In this document: one piece after another, positions 1-4,235 of the stretch
How the letters are laid out: the number at the start of each line of letters is the position of its first letter
Numbering within the stretch: the first letter of the stretch is position 1
From: Patescibacteria group bacterium
Lineage (GTDB): Bacteria > Patescibacteriota > Microgenomatia > UBA12405 > JAHJSD01
Direction of reading: 5' to 3'
Assembly: GCA_018830585.1 (NCBI GenBank)
Contig: JAHJSD010000022.1
Location: 1-13,791 of the forward strand
DNA: 13,791 bases
Notes under the pieces: model-generated
What the model was told of the DNA's origin: nothing
What the model saw: the letters and a program-made list of their open reading frames with translations, nothing else
Database searches by the model: none
Made by a program: the position numbers and the translations under genes

Positions 1-34
1 TCTCCCGATCGAATCGGGATCGCTCGCGATGACA
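1..34. repeat. Partial palindromic repeat, TGTCATTGCGAG family
   Basis: The piece ends with CTCGCGATGACA (23-34), the reverse complement of the terminus that opens the copies at 6162 and 13671. Inside it CCCGAT (4-9) pairs with ATCGGG (13-18). The left end lies outside the window. Positions 1-47 match 13658-13704 in inverted orientation at 46 of 47 bases, so the similarity runs past the element edge into a shared TGCGAAAC flank. Confidence 0.75.
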
Positions 35-73
35 GAAAATGCGAAACACTTATGTCTTTACTGTTCGAGTTTG

Positions 74-93
74 CCTGCCTGCCGGCAGGCAGG
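74..93. repeat. 20-bp perfect palindrome
   Basis: CCTGCCTGCCGGCAGGCAGG is a perfect 20-bp palindrome. Diverged copies of the same palindrome occur inside the tRNA-like locus, one split by a further insert (2272-2318) and one at 2414-2433 with 18 of 20 bases identical. It is therefore a dispersed repeat of this genome and not a chance hairpin. No function is visible. Confidence 0.8.
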
Positions 94-307
94 TCGAGAA
101 CCGAGTTAGACTCGGTCGGGAACCCGGCCTCTAACAAATTCTTCTCGACGTTGCTCGAAGGATAGCTCGCCTCGACTTCATTTAAAAAATGGACAAATGA
201 TTTAAATGAGCAAATGAAAAAAATAATCTAGCTATGCTGTCATTTTTCATCATCCAAATATCACAAACTATCACTCTCTATTTTCCAAATAGATCAATTA
301 TTCTTCC

Positions 308-335
308 TTGACATCAGTACCGAAGTTTCTATAAA
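308..335 (+). promoter_or_regulatory. Sigma70-type promoter
   Basis: A perfect -35 box TTGACA (308-313) is followed after 16 bases by TATAAA (330-335). Transcription would start near 342, giving a leader of about 45 bases before the ATG at 387. It probably drives the two exported-protein genes and perhaps the regulator gene behind them. Confidence 0.7.
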
Positions 336-386
336 ATTAAGAGAGGTTGATTTTAAAAAAATAAAAGATCGCCGCCGGTTTTCTTG

Positions 387-848
387 ATGAAAAAAGAAAT
401 TTTAATCGCTGCCGCCATCGGTATTTTTTTGGGCTTTGCCGTAACAGGAATTTTCTGGTTTAAAAAAGAGGGCAAGCTTAGCCTTAATTTGTCTCTCTCT
501 CCGAAAAGTGAGGAAGATTCAGCCCCAACCGAAGAACCCTCCCCTACCCCAACCCAACAAAACGAGGAAAAAGAAGAAAAAATCAGTTTGGAAATTTTGG
601 AACCGGAAAATGAGTCAGTTACCAACGAAAGCGGTTTAACGATAAAGGGAAAAACCGTGCCCGAAGCAACTTTAATTATTGTTTGGGAGGACGGAGAAGA
701 TATCCTAATTGCTGACAAAAACGGATTATTTGAGACCGAAATAGAGCTCACCGGCGGAGAAAACCTGATTGAAATTTCCGCCTTCGATGACAGTGGCCAC
801 AACACCTCCGATATTCTAACCGTTACTTATTCAACAGCAAAATTTTAA
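387..848 (+). CDS. Membrane-anchored protein with Ig-like domain
   Basis: The 153-residue protein begins with a hydrophobic helix (residues about 4-25) with lysines on both sides, so it is probably an uncleaved anchor or a signal peptide. A charged Pro/Thr/Glu linker (about 38-65) follows. The C-terminal 85 residues read as a beta-sandwich, starting at ISLEILEPENES, with the strand pattern GLTIKGKTVPEATLII and GLFETEIELTGGENLIEI. This is typical of bacterial Ig-like or glucodextranase-B-like surface domains (family knowledge). The likely role is extracellular binding or spacing; no enzyme motif is seen. A TTG directly before the ATG could also start translation. No Shine-Dalgarno sequence is visible. 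The next gene starts 10 bases downstream, so the two are probably co-transcribed. Confidence 0.8.
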   Translation: MKKEILIAAAIGIFLGFAVTGIFWFKKEGKLSLNLSLSPKSEEDSAPTEEPSPTPTQQNEEKEEKISLEILEPENESVTNESGLTIKGKTVPEATLIIVWEDGEDILIADKNGLFETEIELTGGENLIEISAFDDSGHNTSDILTVTYSTAKF

Positions 849-858
849 ATCCCTGCTG

Positions 859-1587
859 ATGTTTAAAAAAATCTCGGTTGCTATTATTATTGCCATCGCT
901 GCTTTTTCCGCTAAACTTCCCACGGCTTTAGCCTCCGAGCAAGACCCTACCGACTCGGCAATCACCCAGGAAAAACAGGAAGAGATCATAGAAGAGGTTC
1001 AAAAAAAGGTTAAAGAAAAATTAGATGCCATTTTAGTAAGCCGGAACAAAAAGGGTTGGATAGGCGTTGTCGGAGAAAAAGGCGAATTAAGCTTTGAAAT
1101 TGAAAGCAATGGCCAAAACCGGACTGTCACAATTGCCAGCGATGTGGTTATCATCGATCAAAATAGGAAAACGATAGATTTTGAAAATCTGAAGAGCGGA
1201 GAAAGAGTTGTCGCCATGGGTTATGAACAAGTCGATGGTACTTTAGAAGCAAAAAGGATTGTTTCCGTGCCGGAACCGGAAGAAAGGAAAACCGAAGTCT
1301 TTTTCGGCTTAATTACCGATAAATCCGAGGAAAGTGAAATTATCTCAATCGGCGGCGCAGAGGGAAAAGAATACGAACTGATCTTAACTGCAAAAACAAT
1401 TGTCCAAAGAAAAGCTGACCTTAAAAATACCAAATTAAAATATGAAGATATCAAGCCTGACCAGAAAATTATTGCCGTCGCCACTCCCGCCAGAAGCAAC
1501 GGATCTACCTTTAATGTCAGCCGGATCTTAATAATTTCTAAAACTCCTACCGAAGAACCTTCCCAGGAACCCGCCACCGGCAATTGA
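859..1587 (+). CDS. Secreted DUF5666-like protein
   Basis: This 242-residue protein has a signal peptide (residues 1-25, with an AxA-type site near LPTALAS) and then a charged helix rich in Glu, Gln and Lys (about 30-58). Two similar beta-rich repeats follow, at about 65-138 and 145-228. Each has the pattern G-x-I/V, a core ending in a T/S-x-x-V-x-I strand, a segment like DFENLKSGERVVAMGY, and a final strand with A/S-x-R-I. This resembles the tandem small barrels of DUF5666 proteins, which are common in uncultured small-genome bacteria; the assignment is by pattern only. The tail is Thr/Pro/Glu-rich. Its role is unknown, probably extracellular. It lies 10 bases behind the Ig-like gene. Confidence 0.65.
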   Translation: MFKKISVAIIIAIAAFSAKLPTALASEQDPTDSAITQEKQEEIIEEVQKKVKEKLDAILVSRNKKGWIGVVGEKGELSFEIESNGQNRTVTIASDVVIIDQNRKTIDFENLKSGERVVAMGYEQVDGTLEAKRIVSVPEPEERKTEVFFGLITDKSEESEIISIGGAEGKEYELILTAKTIVQRKADLKNTKLKYEDIKPDQKIIAVATPARSNGSTFNVSRILIISKTPTEEPSQEPATGN

Positions 1588-1630
1588 ACCCGCCAGCGAT
1601 TTGTGTTAGAGTGGTTAAAAGACGAAATAG

Positions 1631-1936
1631 ATGGCTAAACCGACAAAAAAACAAGAAGAGCTTTCGCACGCGTTTTCCCTACTCAAGAAAAAGACCGAAA
1701 TCGTAAAGTTCTTAAGAGACCTCCTTACTTCCACCGAAATAAAAGAGCTGGCCAAAAGGCTAAGAGTGGCTCAATTGCTTTCCAAAGGAACATTAAGTTA
1801 TAAAGAAATCGCCGGTTTAGTTAAAACATCGACAACTACGGTAACCAGAGTCGCCCGCTGGCTTAAGCACGGTAAAGGAGGATATAAAATCGTCCTCAAA
1901 AGGATGGGGGGAAGAAAAGAAGAAACAAATTCCTAA
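1631..1936 (+). CDS. YerC/YecD-family TrpR-like regulator
   Basis: The 101-residue protein matches the small TrpR-superfamily YerC/YecD group in length and layout: N-terminal helices (SHAFSLLKKKTEIVKFLRDL), then a helix-turn-helix (about residues 36-80) built from TSTEIKELAKRLRVAQLL, a turn with GTLSYKEIAGLV, and the recognition helix TSTTTVTRVARWLKHG. Such proteins bind DNA as dimers and usually repress. The target is not known. A 14-bp palindrome inside a promoter 60 bases downstream (1998-2011) is a candidate operator. The gene lies 43 bases after the DUF5666-like gene with no obvious promoter of its own and no clear Shine-Dalgarno sequence. Confidence 0.88.
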   Translation: MAKPTKKQEELSHAFSLLKKKTEIVKFLRDLLTSTEIKELAKRLRVAQLLSKGTLSYKEIAGLVKTSTTTVTRVARWLKHGKGGYKIVLKRMGGRKEETNS

Positions 1937-1989
1937 TTGACCCAACCCAACGGAGTCCCTTCAGGATTGACATCTTATTCCCACCACTC

Positions 1990-2017
1990 TTGACAACCAG
2001 CAAACTTGCTGTATTAT
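1990..2017 (+). promoter_or_regulatory. Promoter with palindromic operator in the spacer
   Basis: TTGACA (1990-1995) and TATTAT (2012-2017) are separated by 16 bases. The spacer contains CAGCAA-AC-TTGCTG (1998-2011), a perfect 6+6 inverted repeat lying exactly between the two boxes, where a bound dimer would block RNA polymerase. The nearest regulator gene is the TrpR-like one ending at 1936; a link between them is inference. Confidence 0.65.
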
Positions 2018-2023
2018 CAAACT

Positions 2024-2090
2024 AATATGATACTAACCAGAGCAAATATCAGCTCTCATCATTCGCCAACCAAAAGGTTGGCGGATTTTT
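2024..2090 (+). ncRNA. Predicted short terminated transcript (small RNA or attenuating leader)
   Basis: Transcription from the promoter at 1990-2017 should start near 2024 and meet an intrinsic terminator at 2064-2090, giving an RNA of about 67 bases. It has a 5' hairpin AGAGC/GCTCT (2039-2056, 8-base loop) and the terminator hairpin. It also contains an open frame from the ATG at 2027 to a TAG at 2090-2092, whose 21 codons include two adjacent His codons (2057-2062) just before the terminator stem. That could be a leader peptide; two His codons are few for classical attenuation. No RNA family was recognised. Confidence 0.45.
2064..2090 (+). terminator. Intrinsic terminator
   Basis: CGCCAACC (2064-2071) pairs perfectly with GGTTGGCG (2076-2083) around an AAAA loop, followed by GATTTTT. 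This is a textbook rho-independent terminator only about 40 bases behind the expected transcription start. Confidence 0.8.
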
Positions 2091-2119
2091 AGTGCTTAAA
2101 TAAAATTAAAAGTTTTATA

Positions 2120-2144
2120 CCCCGCCAACCGGCGGGGATTTTTT
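2120..2144 (+). terminator. Second intrinsic terminator
   Basis: CCCCGCC (2120-2126) pairs with GGCGGGG (2131-2137) around AACC, followed by ATTTTTT. It lies about 30 bases after the first terminator and would stop read-through. Confidence 0.75.
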
Positions 2145-2179
2145 ATGGATTTTTACAGAAATTAAAACAATGAATGTCA

Positions 2180-2207
2180 ATATAACTGTGCGATCGCACA
2201 GTTATAT
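2180..2207. repeat. 28-bp perfect palindrome
   Basis: The two 14-base halves (2180-2193 and 2194-2207) are exact reverse complements, centred on TGCGATCGCA with arms ATATAACTG. There is no loop and no T-run after it, so it is not an ordinary terminator. It could be a protein-binding site, a cruciform or a repeat element. GGACAGAT just after it (2209-2216) recurs at 2349-2356 inside the tRNA-like locus. Confidence 0.75.
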
Positions 2208-2271
2208 CGGACAGATGAAAAACCTTAGTTTGTTTAACAATTTACTGAACTAAAGTTTTGGTGGCTGTAGC

Positions 2272-2318
2272 CTTGCCTGCTCGCCTCGCTGAGCGGTCGA
2301 AGCGGGCCGGCAGGCAGG
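2272..2318. repeat. Nested palindromic insert in the tRNA-like D-loop
   Basis: CTTGCCTGC (2272-2280) and CCGGCAGGCAGG (2307-2318) are the two arms of the 20-bp palindrome seen intact at 74-93. Here they are separated by 26 extra bases (2281-2306) with their own CGCTgAGCG hairpin. One repeat has apparently been inserted into another, and both lie between tRNA positions 13 and 14. Confidence 0.6.
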
Positions 2319-2366
2319 TAGCTGGTTAAGATGGTCCGATGTTGCGTCGGACAGATCGCGGGTTCG

Positions 2367-2409
2367 CCCCGACGTTACGTCGGGGCGCCCTATCGAATAT
2401 GATAGGACG
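2367..2409. repeat. Tandem hairpin insert in the tRNA-like T-loop
   Basis: Two hairpins stand side by side: CCCCGAC-gttac-GTCGGGG (2367-2385) and CCTATC-gaatat-GATAGG (2389-2406). They split the T-loop TTCG|AAT exactly after position 57. The first has the same stem as the intergenic hairpin at 8688-8706 with a different loop, so it belongs to a dispersed family. Confidence 0.65.
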
Positions 2410-2413
2410 AATC

Positions 2414-2433
2414 CCTGTCTGCCGCCAGGCAGG
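2414..2433. repeat. 20-bp palindrome copy in the tRNA-like T-stem
   Basis: CCTGTCTGCCGCCAGGCAGG is an 18/20 match to the palindrome at 74-93. It separates the CCC of the 3' T-stem from its GT, between tRNA positions 63 and 64. Confidence 0.6.
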
Positions 2434-2471
2434 CCGTCAGCCACCCGAAAATTAGTTTTCTCGAAAACCTT

Positions 2472-2678
2472 ATGCAAAAAAACAAAATGAAACAAGAAAG
2501 AGGCGTCTCTATCATCTTTTCCGAAAATCAGCCAACGTTCCGGCAGACATTTATCTGGCCGGAAGAGGAAAAAAGTCTAACCGTAGGTGAACGAATTTCA
2601 AATACGGCAGGTGATAATGCCAGAGCAGAGATGGGTCAACTAAACGAACAGGTCGAAGTTTCCCCTTCCGATATATAG
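2472..2678 (+). CDS. N-terminal fragment of the broken orphan gene
   Basis: This 68-codon frame starts at ATG 2472 (a second ATG lies at 2487) and ends at the TAG formed by the edge of the inserted element at 2676. The product is polar, with SIIFSENQPTFRQTFIWPEE near the start, and has no recognised domain. Without the insertion it would continue for another 39 codons with a Trp-rich helix (WNATSLLDHIYVWQKQLLWE). No Shine-Dalgarno sequence is visible. As it stands it is probably not a functional protein. Confidence 0.4.
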   Translation: MQKNKMKQERGVSIIFSENQPTFRQTFIWPEEEKSLTVGERISNTAGDNARAEMGQLNEQVEVSPSDI

Positions 2679-2746
2679 TACCCGCAAAACAAATTTACCA
2701 CATTTTTAAGCTTGAAACACTGAAAGTTTGATTTGCGCTTGCTATA
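2674..2746. mobile_element. MITE-like element, copy 1
   Basis: This 73-bp unit (69-bp core plus TA at each side) matches the copy at 3792-3864 at 69 of 73 bases. Its ends are imperfect inverted repeats, beginning TATAG and ending CTATA, with CGCAAA-CAAA and TTTG-TTTGCG further inside. The flanking TA duplication suggests TA-targeting transposition as in IS630/Tc1-type elements (family knowledge; no transposase is in the window). It lies inside the N-terminal part of the orphan gene and supplies its premature TAG. Confidence 0.75.
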
Positions 2747-2829
2747 GTTAATAATCTCAGGCCAAAAGCTGAAACCTGGAACGCCACCTCACTCTTGGAC
2801 CATATTTACGTCTGGCAGAAACAGCTCCT

Positions 2830-3849
2830 ATGGGAGACTTCTGCCAGACATTGGCCGGAAAACTAGATGATTGTCCGGAGACAACAACACCGGAAGGTTG
2901 GCTTATTTCAACTCTCAACTACGAGGCTAAAAAGGCTAATCAGAGGGCTAAAAATGCTATTGAGGAAAAACGAAAGATAAGAAAGCAGGTCTTAGGAGTA
3001 AAAATCAAAAGTTTTAAACAAGTTGGTGACGAGGAATACGGAGATTTATTCAACAGAATGGTCTGTCAAAAACTTAACCGGCTTCAGGAACAGGGTGCTT
3101 CCCTACCCCCAACCAAACCAGCCCTTGCTTATGCTCAAACCATCGTCGAGGAGGAGATCGGCCAAGGGGTTACAGACGAGGATTTAATACTGTTTCTTGC
3201 CCAAAGGGAAGAAGAGAAAAAACGAAAAAGATTCGAAAGAAACAGAGAAGAAAGTCTAAGAATCTTTGGGAATTCCGAGCTATCCTTCGCCTATGCTTCA
3301 ATAATGTTTGAAATCGAAGAAAGACAAGTCGAGGCTGTTTGGAATACCAAAAATCTCAGGGAAATAATTGTTAGGGGGCTAAAAGGGGAACCAGTTAGGT
3401 TGATTTCAGTAATATGCTGTATTAACCAATACGATGGTCGGGGTGGATGTTCCATCAATCCGGACATATATACTTACCAAAAAAATCCCGCTGTCTACCC
3501 TATTCCACTTATAGTTGATGAGCTTATTGCCACAAGAAGATTTTTCGAGTTTTACGGAATTAACGCCACTTTAAATATATATGTGCCGGATACCGAGTAT
3601 ACCGAAGTAGAAAAATTTGGACCAATAGGCCCTGAAACTTCCCAACAACTATTTCTTTACACCGGAAATCTTCAAAAATACGCCTCTCAAAGAGACCTTT
3701 TGGGAAAAACAGCAATAGGGCTTATTTCTGCTTTAATGACTAACAACCCTTCTTATCAAGAAATAAAGGCTAAGATTCTGTATCAAACTACTATAGCGCC
3801 CGCAAAACAAATTTACCACATTTTTAAGCCTGAAACACTGAAAGTTTGA
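2830..3849 (+). CDS. Middle part of the orphan gene, unknown function
   Basis: This 339-codon frame is the longest open piece of the broken gene. Residues about 11-160 are helical and charged (KKANQRAKNAIEEKRKIRKQ, REEEKKRKRFERNREES). Residues 185-270 look like a compact alpha/beta domain, with strands VRLISVICCINQYD and INATLNIYVPDTEYTE around the helix DELIATRRFFEFYG. The last 18 residues come from the inserted element. The ATG at 2830 is doubtful: it sits in the loop of a perfect hairpin (2810-2849), has no Shine-Dalgarno sequence, and overlaps the likely upstream reading frame. The real translation probably enters from the upstream fragment. No family was recognised. Confidence 0.6.
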   Translation: MGDFCQTLAGKLDDCPETTTPEGWLISTLNYEAKKANQRAKNAIEEKRKIRKQVLGVKIKSFKQVGDEEYGDLFNRMVCQKLNRLQEQGASLPPTKPALAYAQTIVEEEIGQGVTDEDLILFLAQREEEKKRKRFERNREESLRIFGNSELSFAYASIMFEIEERQVEAVWNTKNLREIIVRGLKGEPVRLISVICCINQYDGRGGCSINPDIYTYQKNPAVYPIPLIVDELIATRRFFEFYGINATLNIYVPDTEYTEVEKFGPIGPETSQQLFLYTGNLQKYASQRDLLGKTAIGLISALMTNNPSYQEIKAKILYQTTIAPAKQIYHIFKPETLKV

Positions 3850-3864
3850 TTTGCGATTGCTATA
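3792..3864. mobile_element. MITE-like element, copy 2
   Basis: Second copy of the 73-bp unit in the same orientation. The left end TATAGCGCCCGCAAAACAAA and the reverse complement of the right end, TATAGCAATCGCAAATCAAA, agree at 16 of 20 positions. Deleting one TA plus the 69-bp core (3794-3864) restores one continuous frame across the junction, as expected for a precise insertion at a TA. The copy encodes the last residues and the TGA stop of the upstream frame. Confidence 0.75.
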
Positions 3865-4217
3865 AGTGGAAAAACCCGGACTTCAGTAGAAAATGGTATC
3901 GACAATTTGAACAGTACAATGAGGGAATGTCTCAAAGAGTGGCCAAAAGAAGAATTTTCCCTCCTCGAGAGGCAAGAGCCAAAGCTTTAGAAATAACCAG
4001 GAGGAGATGGGCGGTAAACGCAGCTGAAGGGGCAGTTTTTTCCAGTCTTGGACCCAACACAATTATCATCAGCAGCGAGACCAGAGAAAGAGATACCATC
4101 TATACTGTTGATGAAACTACCAGGGGAAGATTTCCGCCAGTTTTATATATCCTTAGGGCGTCAGAAATATGGAATAGGAAACTATTCAAAGACGGCCAAT
4201 CGAAAAGAGAGAAGTGA
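3846..4217 (+). CDS. C-terminal part of the orphan gene
   Basis: The open frame starts with a TTG at 3846 inside the element and overlaps the previous frame's TGA. A later ATG lies at 3927. The first six residues are element-derived; from residue 7 (KWKNPDFSRKWYRQFEQYNEG) it appears to be the original gene. The product is basic (AKRRIFPPREARAKALEITRRRW), followed by a likely alpha/beta stretch (NTIIISSETRERDTIYTVDE, PPVLYILRASEIW). No family was recognised. It ends 18 bases before hisS, and the hisS promoter overlaps its stop codon. Confidence 0.5.
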   Translation: MICDCYKWKNPDFSRKWYRQFEQYNEGMSQRVAKRRIFPPREARAKALEITRRRWAVNAAEGAVFSSLGPNTIIISSETRERDTIYTVDETTRGRFPPVLYILRASEIWNRKLFKDGQSKREK

Positions 4218-4223
4218 TATAAT
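4216..4223 (+). promoter_or_regulatory. Extended -10 box of hisS
   Basis: TGATATAAT (from 4215) contains a consensus TATAAT (4218-4223) with the upstream TG of an extended -10 promoter. No good -35 box is seen at the right distance. Transcription would begin near 4230, only about 6 bases before the ATG at 4236, giving a nearly leaderless hisS mRNA. Confidence 0.6.
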
Positions 4224-4235
4224 CATACCAGAAAA

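Larger units (their letters stand above)
1..386. other. Repeat-rich intergenic region
   Basis: No convincing gene is seen here. The stretch holds the end of a palindromic repeat (1-34), a 20-bp perfect palindrome (74-93), a small hairpin CCGAG/CTCGG (101-115), an AT-rich stretch (about 180-300) and a sigma70-type promoter (308-335) that serves the gene starting at 387. A minus-strand open frame covering 353-805 has no protein-like features and is the antisense shadow of the plus-strand gene. Confidence 0.7.
2260..2445 (+). pseudogene. tRNA-His-like gene interrupted by palindromic inserts
   Basis: Four blocks together make a 77-base tRNA core: 2260-2273, 2320-2366, 2410-2415 and 2436-2445. 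The acceptor GTGGCTG (2261-2267) pairs perfectly with CAGCCAC (2438-2444). An extra G2260:C2445 pair matches the G-1:C73 identity pair of tRNA-His. The D-loop core AGCTGGTTA (2320-2328), the five-base variable loop AGATC and the T-arm GCGGG-TTCG...AAT-CCC...GT all fall at the right spacing. Inserts lie in the D-loop, T-loop and 3' T-stem. The anticodon arm is abnormal: GTCCG/CGGAC closes a 9-base loop, or GTCCGA/TCGGAC a 7-base loop without U33, and no GTG anticodon is present. It is probably a dead gene, but processing cannot be excluded. hisS lies 1.8 kb downstream. Confidence 0.6.
1937..2471. other. Complex non-coding region
   Basis: No ordinary protein gene is supported here. In order it holds a promoter with an internal palindrome (1990-2017), a short transcript ending in an intrinsic terminator (2064-2090), a second terminator (2120-2144), a perfect 28-bp palindrome (2180-2207), and a tRNA-like locus with several palindromic inserts (2260-2445). 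A minus-strand open frame across 2250-2495 consists of translated repeats and is not considered a gene. Confidence 0.75.
2472..4217 (+). pseudogene. Orphan gene broken by two element copies and one frameshift
   Basis: The frame opening at 2472 stops inside the first element copy. Removing 71 bases (2676-2746) lets it continue through VNNLRPKAETWNATSLLDHI to a TAG at 2864. One extra A in the AAAA run at 2859-2862 would turn HWPEN-stop into HWPEKLDDCPE and join it to the frame starting at 2830. That frame is cut by the second copy; removing 71 bases (3794-3864) joins LYQTT to KWKNPDFSRKW and runs on to 4217. The rebuilt protein would have about 534 residues. The family is not recognised. No transmembrane segment is seen; there is a charged Lys/Glu helix in the middle. 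The frames are otherwise free of stops, so the damage looks recent, or the element is tolerated by an unknown route. Confidence 0.6.

Noticed and set aside
353..805. 150-codon minus-strand open frame
   Set aside because: It is antisense to the Ig-like protein gene, Ser/Phe-rich like typical shadow translations, and has no signal or domain pattern.
2260..2445. Reading the locus as tmRNA
   Set aside because: It has a tRNA-like 5' and 3' end, but at 186 bases it is too short, shows no tag-peptide frame, and its core is a complete cloverleaf with D-loop and variable loop.
2250..2495. 81-codon minus-strand open frame
   Set aside because: It is made of translated palindromic repeats and the tRNA-like core; the composition is not protein-like.
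2674..3864. CRISPR array from repeated units
   Set aside because: There are only two copies, more than 1 kb apart, with coding sequence between them and no cas genes.
3846..3926. Programmed frameshift between the 2830 and 3846 frames
   Set aside because: The overlap lies inside the inserted element, and exact removal of the element explains the frame change without a slippery site.
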